The position numbers and the translations under genes are program-made. Below the pieces are notes generated by a model that did no database searches, was not told the origin of the DNA, and saw only the letters and a program-made list of their open reading frames with translations. A stretch of DNA of 64,000 nt from Syngnathus acus (taxonomy: Eukaryota; Chordata; Actinopteri; Syngnathiformes; Syngnathidae), in NCBI RefSeq assembly GCF_901709675.1, contig NC_051092.1, positions 11,302,491 to 11,366,490 on the forward strand, read 5' to 3'. Numbering within the stretch: position 1 is the stretch's first letter; the number at the start of each line of letters is the position of its first letter. This document shows positions 48,201 to 58,453 of this stretch, one piece after another.

Positions 48201-51200
48201 TTGAAGGGAGCACATGGTCTTTATTTTGAGGAATTGCTCAATTGATTTTGCAAGTGTACCCAAGTACGCATGACACAAGCAGAAAGTTTGTGTTTTCTTC
48301 AATATGCAACTCCCATAAGCATTTTCATAAGCAAACATGACAATTACATGGCAACCGGTCCAATATAATTCAATACAATATTCCCCAATTATGCCCTAAA
48401 AGGGGTTGTAATTTCCTAGACGTGCCACAAAATGGTGGCAAAGTACTACTTAGCTCCTGTCTTTACGTCTCCATCAGTCCTTGGCACCAAGATGCCCCAA
48501 GAAGGTGCCAAAGCAATACTTTTATATTAGACAGGCTTTAGCCAAAACACTAAAAGAGTCGGAAGGAGGATTTCTCAGCAAATAAAGGAGGTTCTCCCAA
48601 GGATAATTTTGAATTGCAAATAGTGAAATGCGAACATGCGGGGTGGGTGGGGGGGGGGGGGGGGGGACACTGTACAGTGGAACAAATAACGCCTTTGAGT
48701 TACTTCCAGGCTGCATGTGTGCAGAAGGTGTTGCTGTTCACGGTACTTTGTCGCCTCTGAATGAGATTCTCTCACACACACGTAAAGATAAAGGGCTCGT
48801 ACCTTAGACCACTTTAAGTGGGCGAGGTTGGACTCATGCATTGCATTGAGAGAGTACTTCTGACAGGCGGTGAGTAGCGGAAAGAGAGAAAAGAAAAATG
48901 ACAAAAGAACTGAAAGAAGAGGAGCAGTGGCCAGCAAAGAGGAAGGATGTCAATTTAAAAACAAAAAGATGATGACCACAACCCTGGTGAGGTGTGATGT
49001 TGGTCCTTTGCGCTAGCCGTGCCCATACCTGTTTCTCCTGCAGGGACCTGGCAGCCTCCTCCTGAGCAAGCACCATCTCTCGCTCGGCGGTGATCTGCAC
49101 GCTCTCTCTCAAGGCCTCCTCCAGCTCCTCGATGCGCTCCGACTTCTGACGCAAAGAGTCCTGTAGACCGACCGACCGGCAATCAGCAAGTTCATGTGAA
49201 TCCGTTGTGCTGAGAGTCATGCCTCACCTTCACCTGCAGTGAGCTCTCAGACATGTTGTCCTCACGCTTCTTAGCCTCGTCCATCAGTCGGGCATTCTTG
49301 CTTTTTTCCACTTGCTCTTTGTGCTTCAGAGATGCCACCTTCTTTGTCTGATCTTTCATCTGCCTATAGAGGACGAAAGAATCAACTAAAGCAGTGTACA
49401 CACAATGTGGCCAAATTTGAGCATTTTCCTTTCACCAAAAAAAGTCATAATGATCACAAATAAATCCTCATGGTGGTGAATGATGAAAAAGATGACGCAA
49501 AGATGTAAGGAGACGTACTAACCTGGAGGCCAAACTGTCAGGATGAAGGATTTCCATTGAAAAGGCAAGAGAGAATTAAAAGAGGGTGTGTACAAATTAG
49601 GAAAGTGGAAGCATCTAGAAAGTCATTAAAGGGGACTTCCTTTACTTTTACAACCTGTAAATCTATCCAGCCCTATCTTTAGCAATTATTGGATGACGCG
49701 GGTGTCCGTTTTTTTTCACTTCCTCAGTAACGTTCACGGGAAAGCATTTCAGAGACACAAGAAAAAACTCACCCCTCCAGCTCGTTGATCTTCTTGTCTT
49801 TGTCATTTTTCTCATTTTCCATTTCCCGGAGGATCTCCAGCAGGCGGTCCACCTCGGCTTGTGCTTTCCCAGAATCCTCTTTGTGGCGGGCCACTTCCTG
49901 TTTCAGGCTCTTAATACGCTCCGCCAGCTCGGTGTTGGCCTGAGCTTCAAGAGTTGCATTCTGAGCCTGGCAAGATGAGAGAAGAGCGGGATGTGAGGTG
50001 TTTGTGGCCTGCCGTGTTGTCATGACGCCATTTTACCCTCTTAAGGTGGTTATCTAGTTTGAGACACTCCTCCCTCTTCTGCTCGAGGGCGATCTCCAGA
50101 CTTTTTAGTTTGGAGTCTTTCTTCAGGCCGGAGGAGGCCAGCGATGACGCGTGCTCTTTCAGGTCCAGCAGAGACGTCTGAGCACATAAACCAAAGCAGA
50201 AAGAAAACATTTCCACCTTATTAAACTAACACAGCAAGCACAAGTCATAATGAAAGGAAATGAAGATGAGCTGCGTTGGGAAGTGAATTGTTATTACCTC
50301 CCTGTCTGACAGGTCTCCCTGCAGTAAACTCAGCCTCTCCTTCAACTCTTTCAGCTCCTTCTTGTTGGAGTCCAGCTCTTCAGTCTTCTCTCGGTCGTCT
50401 CTATCTCGCTGCTCCTTTAATCGCTCTATGATTCGTTCCTACCATAAATAGTCAAGGAAATAGAACATATTCATATATTAAAATATTAGTCGTGGGGACC
50501 ACAGTATTAAGTGTGAATTAGATTATACAAAGCACATTCATAGAGAAAGAGCGTGGTGTTTAGTAAGACATTCATCTGTTACCTTTTCAGCGAGAGACTC
50601 CTCCAGCGTAGTGAGGGCAGTGTCTGTGTTGGACGTGTCAGCCTGCAAAGACTTGACTCTCTCCTTTAGGTTGCTCATCTGCTTCTCCTTGTCCCTCAGC
50701 TGCTCCTGCAAGTTCTCAATCTTCAAAGGGAATACATACAGTCAGCCATGACATCATGAAAGGGCTGTCCAAATTATCATTTGCAGCCCGCGGTCCATTT
50801 GTTTTCATAAAAATCAACAACAATATAAAAACAATTGGATTAAGTGTGTCAAATAAATTCAAGGTGAAGAAAGTCAACAGTATCTACGTATTCTTACATT
50901 TTTCCGTGTGCTGCCCTTGGAGGGAAAAGTTTGTACCTGCCAGTGTTGAATTTGCACTTTTTTTTTTTCATGTTTTAAGCTCAAATCACCTTTTTCTGAA
51001 GCACGTTGACTTTGCGCTCCTTCACCTCAAGCATGTCCTTGAGGTCATGGATCTCTCCACTAAGCGTGCCTTTCTCTTCGGACATTTCTTGGATCTGCTT
51101 GCTCTTTTTATTCAAAGTGGCCTCCTTCTCTTCCAAGCGCAGACGCAAGGCATCCACCTAACCAGGAAAACCAGATCAGACTAGATCAGCTGAATTGCAT

Positions 51201-54200
51201 TCTCAATAAATTCAGTCTGCATTGGTGGGGATGGGCAGGAGATGTGAGTCTGAGCTGTGGTTTGAAAGTGATTGTGCCATACCTCTGTCTGTAAAATGGC
51301 GGCCCTCTGTTCCTTGGCAGTAAGAGACTCCTTGAGGACCTCAATGTGCTGTTTGCTGTCTGAAAACTGGTTAGTGAGCGTCTCCAACTTTGTCTGCAGG
51401 CCGAGCAGCTCGGTGTCCTTCCGGGAGAGGTCTTGCTTCACCTGGTCCATCTGGGGGGGAGGAGAGTGGAGACAAAACTCAACAACAGCTCCTTACTAGA
51501 GTTGCAAAGGGGCGGGAAACTTCAATAAAATCTAAAGTCCTGTTCATACCTATGGAATGTTCCCAACTTTGAAAATTCACAGAAATTATTATTAATTGCG
51601 CAAGTCGCCTCCTTACCAAGTGCAAATTTAATTTCCCCCACCAAGAACCTCAGAATTTGTCTGACCTTGCTCTTCATGAACTTGGTGTGGCTGCGGTAGA
51701 CCTCCATTTGCTTCATCTCCTCCTGTCGCTCCTCACAGCTCAGAAGCCCATTTGACTTCATCATGAGCAGCTCCTCCTCCATGTCCCTCAGGCTTCGTTC
51801 CATTGAGTTGATCTTTGCATCCTGGGGGTGATGAAGATGTTCTAACGCAACTGGCATCCACGGAATCGAGGTCAAATACAGTCCTCACCTTCATGTCAAT
51901 GACTGTCTGTAAAGCCTTTGTTTTGGTGGACTCTGGTGTGCCCTCATATCTGCGATGCAGCTCCTGTTGACAGACAAGATTTATTTAATAATCCCGTGAA
52001 AGAAATGACTTCCACTTATTAGTGGAGAAAAGGATACAAAGATATATTGTCTTGACTTTGATAGTGCGTCATTTATGCGTAATAAATGTGGAAGTACAGT
52101 ACAGTGTTGATGGAACATGGCCTTACTTCTCTCAACGCAGTTATCTCTCGCTCTCTCTGATCTAGTAAACTTTCCAGGTGATGCCAGTGCATCTCTGCAT
52201 CAGCCAGCCTCCTGGTGCGCTCCTGGTCCTCCTCTGATGCCTTAGCAGATGGACCTGATGACACATTGGAATAGTGTGGTTACATAACAGAACGCCTGTG
52301 GGCAGCTAGGAGCGGCTAACACATAAAGGAGAGATATTGGACAATTTCAACGGCTGACGTTTGAAATGAATTGTACAAATGTCAAACCTGCACCAACATT
52401 GGGTGAAAATTTCCACCCACCTTTGCTTTGCAACATCTCCAATAGTTTCTTGATGGATTCATCTCGGGCCCCAAGAGTTTGCTTCTGCGTCTCAATTCTC
52501 ATCTCCATCTCCTCCAAAGTTTTCCTAAGAAGAAAGAGTTCCTTGGCCTGCCTGTCGTGTTCACAATGCAGCCGCCTAAAGTTCTCTTCGGTCGGTTCCG
52601 ACGCCAGGGCCAGATCCCGGCCTTGGCTGGCGGGGTCTTGCTGCAGCAGCTGGTTTAGATCCCGCTGGATCCTTAGCTCATCCTGGAGCGCCTGCACGGT
52701 CATCTGGAGGTGCTGTGGGAAAACATTTTGTTTTTTGCATGTGTGCGCATCTTCGATCGCTCATTGTGACGTCGACTTTTGTAAAGCTGACGTCACATTG
52801 ATGACAAATGAATCGGCTGAATCATTACTTTCACCACAAATGTGGGATCAAATTCAACTCAAATATCAACACTGTTATTCTTCACCAAAACTATTGTGAT
52901 TGCTTGGCGATGAGAAATCAGCATTTCAAGAAATAGGATGAATTTTTGAGAACAGAGCCCAACTCTACATTTTTTTCCCATCCATTGCCTGTCTCGTGTA
53001 AGTGCGCAGCAAATAAACAACGTTATAATGACCAGGTTTGTTGGTTAAGCATTTAGTTTTGTTTAAAAAAAACAAAAACGGCAGTGTTGAATGCGATGAG
53101 TCATAAAATTTGGGGTGCAGCCAGCGCAAAAAGTTAGTCTCTAGCCCTGTTTAACTATCCAATAAAAGGTTTGGCGGAGGTAAGGAGGAAATGTGGCCCT
53201 TTCATCATAGCAGCGGTCGGGTGACGCAATTGTGAGTGGTGTTACATTGCACACTTGGGGTGAGGCAAGTGGTAAAATCCAATCAGGTCATGAGCCCCTT
53301 TTCCATGGATTGTGGCATTTGGCCCCGGGCGGGCGGCCGGGCGGTGTTGCTGTCATAAAGCAAGATCATGTCACACACTCGTCTCAAGCCATAGTGAGAC
53401 TTGTCACAAGGCACAACAAAGAGACAAGTCTGCTTTCCTTTCAACCCCCCGCTCTCTGTTTCTTGCTCCCCCCTTCACTCCCAACATTTACATCCAAGTT
53501 CCAAAAAGTGTTAAAGACGCAGTTGTTTGAAGGTATAAAACAACGCAACGTCTTTGCTCATTCCTGTTAGCCTGTCTATTGCGTTTGGTATTCCGGAATA
53601 TGTTAGCGGGCAGAGGCGTCAACGTTTCAAACGGTGTCACTTACCACACAATCTTAAGTGTAATAGCGCAAATGAGAAAAGAAGTCTTGCGACATGTTCC
53701 ACACTTGAGTTAAATCATTCTGTGCCTGCCAGTTTCACACCCTTCTTTACCCTAACACTAGAATAAATTAAGTATAGTGTGTGTGTGTGCGCGAAAATAT
53801 CATGTAGACCTAGTTGACAGAAAATATTAAGTGGGTGGAATGTTATTCGGCGATGGTGATTTAGTCTGAGACTCCAATCCGGAACATACATGTTAAAAAT
53901 ACTCAATGTGTGATTAAAACATGTAAATTGCCACATGGAGGGCCCACGCCTCCGTGAATCATACACATTAATTAAAAAGACAAAGAGTGTTGAGCTAAAA
54001 TTAAATACGCCAGGAGGTTCCATATTGCAATTGGAAAAGGATGAGTGAACAGATTATTAGGTAAATGCCTGAAGGAGAAAAGAGATGCTTAAAAATATAC
54101 ACAGGGATTTAAGATAAAACACAAAAGTAAACAAACAGCAACAACAGACAGTGGCCAGAATTAGAAAAAACAAAAAGCCTTGGAGGTGTGCGTGTGTGCC

Positions 54201-56669
54201 AGCATGGGAGAAAGCAGACATCTTTAAATTACAAGACCCACTTATTAGCCCCCAGCTGCTCGGGAATCGCTGGAATTAAACCACAGTGATTCTGCGACAG
54301 TGTGGGCAAACTTGAGAAATCTGCCCTTTCATTAAGGAACCCGACGTAACAAAGGATGTAAGGTACCCTTTTTTAATTTCGCTGAGCTCACTCAACAATT
54401 ATAAAGTAGGTTGAAGGACATAAACTTTTTAGGGGGAATAGTAGAGCATTTGAACAAGCATAGAATCTAAAGCATGCATGCAATCTATTCCATCGATTAA
54501 AAAGGAGCATATCACTGCATTCGTACTCGGTATATAAAGGATAAGAGTGTTAACAAGATAGGAAAACCCTGCCTGGAACTTATATTAATTAAGAGACAGG
54601 TAAACACAGTAAAGGCGACAGTAGGAAATTAATACTTTTGAAGGCAATCTTGTATCTCCTTTATGTTTCTCACTAAATGGATTAGTTCTTTACAGTTTGA
54701 CAGAAAGTCTAACCAAAATTGCAAATTCTCTTCACTTTTTATAATGTTACAAGCATTTATTTAAGAAATCCCTACTTAACATAACTGGAACAATAATATT
54801 TTTGCTTGACTGAATATTTTCTTTGACTTGTGATTTCAATTTCAAATTGCTGTTATAAATATACATAATAATGAAATACAGGGACACTTGTGTATATGTC
54901 ATGATGTCAAGGTGTGATGATACATCAGGGTGGCAGCCATTTTAAAACGGATTATTCTACAGACTATCGCATCAATTACACAGATAAAATTGGATTGATT
55001 ACGACACCTAATACAATTACAAATGTGCATGTCAGGTGCAGGTAGTATTTCAGACCACTTGGTGTGGTAATCCTCTTTTTCTACACTGCAGTATCTGTAA
55101 CTTTGAGTGTATGGGGCTTTAAATGGCCGAGCCTGGCCTGGTGATTGATGTGAAAGAAGGAATTTGCTGTTGTTAGCTTTTGTTAGCAGCTAGCTGTGGA
55201 CTAGCTAATGATTAGCCAGGCTGTGTGTCGAGTCGAGTGGCTTCCGTGGACATAGAAGCTTGTCGATGAATGTACTTTGAACCTATTTATTCTGTTACCA
55301 GTTCTTCAATAGAGTTATTGACAGTGCACGGGATGCTAGGTCTCTCCTTGACCACTTATGTGGTCATTACAATATGTTCTAACTCACGGTGGTAGTCTTT
55401 ATCAAATTAGCTACATTGCATCATGCTGGATGTCATTATGTTGATGTTGTTGCACTAGACACAATACACTTGATCGTCTTTCATAAGTGAAAATGATCCC
55501 ACACTTATTTCTTTTTCTGACTGTTTATTCCTGGCATGCTGCCATTAGTTCTACACCCTGTGGCACTTGTGAACATTAGTCTGAGTGGAAAAGTGATCCC
55601 TCCAAACATTCAAAGCAGAGGTCCTGCTTCATTGTTTTTTGTAATATAATGTTTTGAGTTATTTGATTAATCTTATCAGCCCTAAAAATATTTTTTTATT
55701 GCATTTTCACAGTCACAGTACCTCTCTGAGGAAAACAATAACTAAAATATGGCTCGCAATGAAAATGAGTTTGATAGACCCGATCGAAGCTATCAAAGTC
55801 AGCAATCTAGAAAAATTCACCTGAGATTCGTCTTGAATCACACGGTATTGTTCCTTCCACACACAGATCTTCGACACCTCATCTTTGCGGAGCGCTCGCT
55901 CCTTTTTCAGCTCTGGACTCCAAAATGTTTTGATGGAATTCATGGACGAGCTCAGCTTGCTCTCTTTGACTTCCACTTCCCGCCGCAACAATTCGTTTTC
56001 CCGCAGAACCTAAGACAAGCAGAGATCAACGCAGGGGAGACGTGTCAAGAATTGTACCATATATTTTTATGCCACTGTGCAAACAATTTCATTGCACGAT
56101 TAGATTTGTAACCTCTCAGTAAATACCTCTTTGAGTTGGGCCTGAAGGTCCAGTATGGTGTTGTCCCTCGCCTGCCGTAAAGAATGGGGTACCGTGGACG
56201 CCATGTGGTGGTCCCCAAAAGCCAAAGCGTCGCCCGCCATAAGGCCCGCAGGCAGCACTGTGCTCGAAGGCACCGAGGTGGAGATGTTGGGTGTGCTCGC
56301 TGCCACCACGCCACCGCTGCTCCTTGATCCGTAGGTCACCCGCTGCCGCCCCATGGTGGTCACAGCCCCGCCTGCACTTTTGGGGAGATGCTCCCCCACA
56401 GCCACCTCATTGTCGCTCAGGTACATCGGTCCCGAGGTGGCATATGCTGCGTTGAGGGACTGGATGTTCTCCATCGAGAGCGTCTTGCCTCCCGCGCCAC
56501 CGGGACCTCCTCCGCTGCCCCCGGTGCTGTTAGTGCGACGGTGGCCCATGCGGGGGGAGCGAGGGAGGCGAGGGGAGCGACCCGATCCCTGATTAGTGCC
56601 CCCGCCTGCATCCCTGCCTCCACTATGGTTGGCATCCCCTCTGCCGACCGAGCGGGCGCTACCATACAT
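45159..56669 (-). CDS. erc1: ELKS/RAB6-interacting/CAST family member 1, complete coding region, A and B C-termini
   Basis: ERC1 is a long coiled-coil scaffold at presynaptic active zones, the cell cortex and Golgi-related transport; family partners include RIM, liprin-alpha, Rab6 and LL5beta. Common exons: 56669-56127, 56009-55821, 52712-52421, 52254-52127, 51963-51889, 51821-51666, 51450-51283, 51157-50990, 50720-50583, 50438-50298, 50177-50037, 49966-49773, 49363-49234, 49160-49029, 47658-47498, 47364-47217, 47017-46922. These total exactly 1000 codons. Form A adds 45618-45433 and 45296-45159 (1107 aa); form B adds 46791-46765 (1008 aa). ERC1 rather than ERC2 is indicated by VKQELESMRAKLSSTQQSL, KEHASSLASSGLKKDSKL and the ALEESC ending (human ALEESS). 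The human 28-residue cassette beginning VEQLKEELSSKEAQ is not found between 51451 and 51665. Confidence 0.97.
45433..45618 (-). CDS. erc1: erc1 A-form exon, residues 1001-1062
   Basis: It encodes MITPVVALCQNRSKLKLYIA, HLTDLCYDRDPSILSQLTPP and DDWEEELLKMTTEQ, matching human IIQPLLELDQNRSKLKLYIG. The acceptor is CACACACAG and the donor CAG|GTAAAG. A 19-base G run lies just outside the acceptor. Confidence 0.96.
45633..45651 (+). repeat. Poly-G run, 19 bases, beside an erc1 acceptor
   Basis: On the erc1 strand it is a C run about 15 bases upstream of the A-form acceptor at 45619, so it forms part of the pyrimidine tract. Confidence 0.95.
45652..46764 (-). other. erc1 interval between B and A terminal exons
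   Basis: It holds the B-form 3'UTR on the right side (below 46765) and AT-rich intron below about 46490. No other exon is seen. Confidence 0.7.
46498..46503 (-). terminator. erc1: Candidate polyadenylation signal for erc1 B form
   Basis: AATAAA on the minus strand, about 260 bases after the GIWA stop codon. Confidence 0.45.
46765..46791 (-). CDS. erc1: erc1 alternative last exon, DDEEGIWA (B form)
   Basis: After acceptor GGCCTAACAG the minus strand reads DDEEGIWA and a TAG stop, in phase 0. The C-terminal GIWA motif of ERC1B and ERC2 binds the PDZ domain of RIM at the active zone (established). It is too short for an open-frame scan. A minus-strand AATAAA at 46498-46503, about 260 bases downstream, could end this transcript. 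Confidence 0.93.
   Translation of the reverse strand, partial: DDEEGIWA
46922..47017 (-). CDS. erc1: erc1 exon, residues 969-1000, last exon common to A and B forms
   Basis: It encodes TQNRMKLMADNYEDEHLKTA and PDHTNHRPSPDQ. The donor CAG|GTAGCG in phase 0 can join either 46791 (form B) or 45618 (form A). Confidence 0.97.
47217..47364 (-). CDS. erc1: erc1 exon, residues 919-968
   Basis: It encodes QEALLAAISEKDANIALLEL, SSSKKKKTQDEVSLLKREKD and RLVQQLKQQ. The acceptor is CACTGACAG and the donor CAG|GTGGGT. Confidence 0.97.
47498..47658 (-). CDS. erc1: erc1 exon, residues 866-918
   Basis: It encodes MEELLGAMEKVKQELESMRA, KLSSTQQSLCEKEAHLTTLR and AERRKHLEEVLEMK. The acceptor is GTTTCAAG and the donor AA|GTAAGG, phase 2. 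Confidence 0.97.
47659..48802 (-). other. erc1 intron
   Basis: The interval is AT-rich, with an 18-base G run at 48649-48666. No further exon is recognised. Confidence 0.7.
48803..48859 (-). CDS. erc1: Candidate erc1 cassette exon, 57 bp
   Basis: It is bounded by acceptor CGCCTGTCAG and donor AAG|GTACGA, is open in phase 0 on both sides and encodes KYSLNAMHESNLAHLKWSK. It would insert 19 residues between EKQ and MEELLGAMEK. I know of no equivalent in human ERC1. It is in the correct frame and orientation, but could be a chance open interval. Confidence 0.45.
49029..49160 (-). CDS. erc1: erc1 exon, residues 822-865
   Basis: It encodes DSLRQKSERIEELEEALRES, VQITAEREMVLAQEEAARSL and QEKQ, colinear with human ERC1. 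The acceptor is GTCTACAG and the donor CAG|GTATGG. Confidence 0.97.
49234..49363 (-). CDS. erc1: erc1 exon, residues 778-821, with tandem donors
   Basis: It encodes QMKDQTKKVASLKHKEQVEK and KKREDNMSESSLQ. Two in-frame donors lie 6 bp apart: CAG|GTGAAG (exon ends 49234, agreeing with human) and AAG|GTGAGG (exon ends 49228, adding Val-Lys). The second is the stronger consensus. Confidence 0.95.
49773..49966 (-). CDS. erc1: erc1 exon, residues 714-777
   Basis: It encodes AQNATLEAQANTELAERIKS and KAQAEVDRLLEILREMENEK, then NDKDKKINELE. The acceptor is CTTGCCAG and the donor GAGGG|GTGAGT, phase 2. Confidence 0.97.
50037..50177 (-). CDS. erc1: erc1 exon, residues 667-713
   Basis: It encodes TSLLDLKEHASSLASSGLKK, DSKLKSLEIALEQKREECLK and LDNHLKR. 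The acceptor is GTGCTCAG and the donor AGG|GTAAAA. Confidence 0.97.
50298..50438 (-). CDS. erc1: erc1 exon, residues 620-666
   Basis: It encodes ERIIERLKEQRDRDDREKTE, ELDSNKKELKELKERLSLLQ and GDLSDRE. There is no long open frame beyond the splice sites TATGGTAG and GAG|GTAATA. Confidence 0.97.
50583..50720 (-). CDS. erc1: erc1 exon, residues 574-619
   Basis: It encodes IENLQEQLRDKEKQMSNLKE, RVKSLQADTSNTDTALTTLE and ESLAEK. The acceptor is CTTTGAAG and the donor AAG|GTAACA. Confidence 0.97.
50990..51157 (-). CDS. erc1: erc1 exon, residues 518-573
   Basis: It encodes VDALRLRLEEKEATLNKKSK, QIQEMSEEKGTLSGEIHDLK and DMLEVKERKVNVLQKK. The acceptor is CTGGTTAG and the donor AAG|GTGATT. Confidence 0.97.
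51283..51450 (-). CDS. erc1: erc1 exon, residues 462-517
   Basis: It encodes MDQVKQDLSRKDTELLGLQT, KLETLTNQFSDSKQHIEVLK and ESLTAKEQRAAILQTE. This is one of the most conserved ERC segments. Confidence 0.97.
51666..51821 (-). CDS. erc1: erc1 exon, residues 410-461
   Basis: It encodes DAKINSMERSLRDMEEELLM and EEMKQMEVYRSHTKFMKSK. The acceptor is CACCCCCAG and the donor AAG|GTCAGA. Confidence 0.96.
51889..51963 (-). CDS. erc1: erc1 exon, residues 385-409
   Basis: This 75-bp exon encodes ELHRRYEGTPESTKTKALQT then VIDMK, matching human ALQTVIEMK. The acceptor is GTCAACAG and the donor AAG|GTGAGG. Confidence 0.96.
52127..52254 (-). CDS. erc1: erc1 exon, residues 342-384
   Basis: It encodes PSAKASEEDQERTRRLADAE and HHLESLLDQREREITALRE. 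The acceptor is GTCATCAG and the donor GAA|GTAAGG. Confidence 0.96.
52421..52712 (-). CDS. erc1: erc1 exon, residues 245-341
   Basis: It encodes HLQMTVQALQDELRIQRDLN, a variable spacer, then AKELFLLRKTLEEMEMRIET and ARDESIKKLLEMLQSKG. The acceptor is TTCCCACAG and the donor AAAG|GTGGGT. Confidence 0.97.
52713..55820 (-). other. erc1 intron, 3.1 kb
   Basis: There is no exon or recognised repeat. A short GC-rich patch (about 53322-53345) stands out in otherwise AT-rich DNA. Confidence 0.7.
55821..56009 (-). CDS. erc1: erc1 exon, residues 182-244
   Basis: It encodes VLRENELLRREVEVKESKLS, then SIKTFWSPELKKERALRKDE and VWKEQYRVIQDESQ. The acceptor is TCTTAG and the donor CAG|GTGAAT; phase 0 on both sides. 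Confidence 0.97.
56127..56669 (-). CDS. erc1: erc1 first coding exon, residues 1-181
   Basis: It starts MYGSARSVGRGDANHSGGRD and contains SPRLPRSPRMGHRRTNSTGG, KTLSMENIQSLNAAYATSGP, MASTVPHSLRQARDN and LDLQAQLKE. The donor GAG|GTATTT is at 56126. Two nearby acceptors (exon starts 56677 or 56672) precede the ATG. Confidence 0.97.
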
Positions 56670-56679
56670 GTTCTGAGCT

Positions 56680-58134
56680 GAAGACTCAAGGCAAGCGGCA
56701 AAAGTAGGGTGGGTAAGCTCAGATGCAAGCTAACGATCACACTGATTTGTGCTTGTGGTTGCTCAGTTAGAGGCAGAAGGCACAATGTTCATGATGAAAG
56801 AAGTCTCTCCACTTTCACTGATAGGCGACATACACAGATATCCTGTTCCCAACAGGAGCTGACACATCCACCGTTGCTAAATGTGATGTCGATCTGCAGA
56901 GAATGTAAATTGAAGTTTTGTATACATTATGATTAAACACTCACCAGTCACATCCTTAGGTACAACTAAACATCGATCAAACCATCCATCCAACACCCCC
57001 CTCGTACCAGTGATTCCTAACCACTGGGCAGTGGTCCAATTTAACTTGGTGCTGGTAGTACCAATCTTCTCAGTTCATCGCACCAGCACATAATTTGGTT
57101 GTGGGTGTCCTGGGGCCCTGACCAGCTGACACTTAGTGGGAAGTGAGGGAGTACACCCTAACCTTGTTGCCAGCCATTCAGAGGGCACAAATAGACAACC
57201 ATCCATTCACACTTGGGAACAATTTAGAGTCTTCAGTTAACCTATCATGAATGTTTTGGGAATATGGGAGGAAACCAGTCATTTTATATGTAATTGTATC
57301 ACTGGTTTCCATCATGTGCCGACAGAGAGCGAGAGTTAGGTAGATAGAAAAAAGTAGACACCACTAAAAAACTCAGGTGCACATATATGTCCAAAACGCA
57401 ATACATGTTTTCCTAACATACATCCATGCAAAATCCTGCAAATTGACCCAGGTTCTAGTGCTTTAGAGGGTGTGACAACTTTCACCACTACTAAATAAAA
57501 GATCGAAAATGCATTATGTAACAAACGCGATCTTAACTTATGGTTCTTTGTATTTCTGGAGGGTAAGAGAGAATGAGCTTTAATCGTCAATCTTGTTGTC
57601 TATATGCCCACCACAAATGTAACCCTCAGCCTGCGTGGCCTTGCTAGCTGGCTAACGTTTCATCAAACTACCGGCTAGCGGTGACCGCTAAATCTTTTCA
57701 ATGTGGAGTATTTCCCCATTTGGAACAAAAACCCCATTTGCTAGCCTCATGTTTGTGCGCGTTCAAAATTGATTATGTATAACAAAGGCAAAATGTGACG
57801 TGTTGACGTTTACGTCTAAACTAGCAGGGGAAGGAGGGGGAAAGGGGGGATTGTCCACAGTGGACGAAGGGGGAGGAAAAAAACTCCATCGCTGTACAAA
57901 TGGATAACAAGATAAACACTAGTCTGTCATTTAACTAGACAGCATGATTTATCCAAAGGCAACACACGGTCAAAATGTCAAAAAGCAAAACGGGATGTTT
58001 TTTCACACAATCCCAAACGACACCGAACACGGGTCTGCCGTGGTGGAGACACCCTTAAAATCGAACAGTTTTCCTAAGCAGCTTTATATGTATTTTCTAT
58101 ACACGCTGGTTTGTCATTGAGGGGTTTTACATAC
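56680..58134 (-). other. erc1 5'UTR intron
   Basis: It contains a reverse copy of the dispersed fish repeat (57020-57290) and otherwise no recognised feature. Confidence 0.65.
57020..57290 (-). repeat. Dispersed fish repeat, reverse orientation
   Basis: It contains 'gacaaccatccattcacac', 'aatttagagtcttcagttaa' and 'gggaatatgggaggaaacc', the reverse-strand phrases of the same element, within the erc1 5' intron. Confidence 0.65.
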
Positions 58135-58440
58135 CTGTCATTCCCGTCAACCAACGTTCAATATGACATAGGTTGATGTCTTCCATGTACGTGGACAAGC
58201 CAGCAGAAGCTCTCCTTTTCCCCCTCGCTACTAACACAATAGCCAGTGCTTAAAACGTCTGCAATAAACTAGCTTTTTTGTCGTCTGCTACCATCGAAAA
58301 TCAGCCTCGCTTCCCCAAACAATTACACAATAGGCATTCGATTGCAAAATAAATAAATTTCAGATGCTAGTCGCTCGACAGTTGTCTATCAAATTTTGCC
58401 ATCTTTTTTGCCAGCAGTTCACGAGAGCAAGCCAAGGCGC
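58135..58440 (-). other. erc1: Candidate erc1 non-coding first exon
   Basis: The minus strand has donor GACAG|GTATGT at 58134, a strong site, below a CpG-containing region. A 5'UTR exon ending at 58135 and joining the acceptor before the ATG at 56669 would fit. The 5' limit is not determined. Confidence 0.45.
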
Positions 58441-58445
58441 TTCAG

Positions 58446-58453
58446 TGACGTCA
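58446..58453. promoter_or_regulatory. erc1: TGACGTCA, perfect CRE, at putative erc1 promoter
   Basis: A full palindromic cAMP response element core lies within a CpG-rich stretch (58440-58540) immediately upstream, in minus sense, of the candidate erc1 first exon. Confidence 0.5.
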
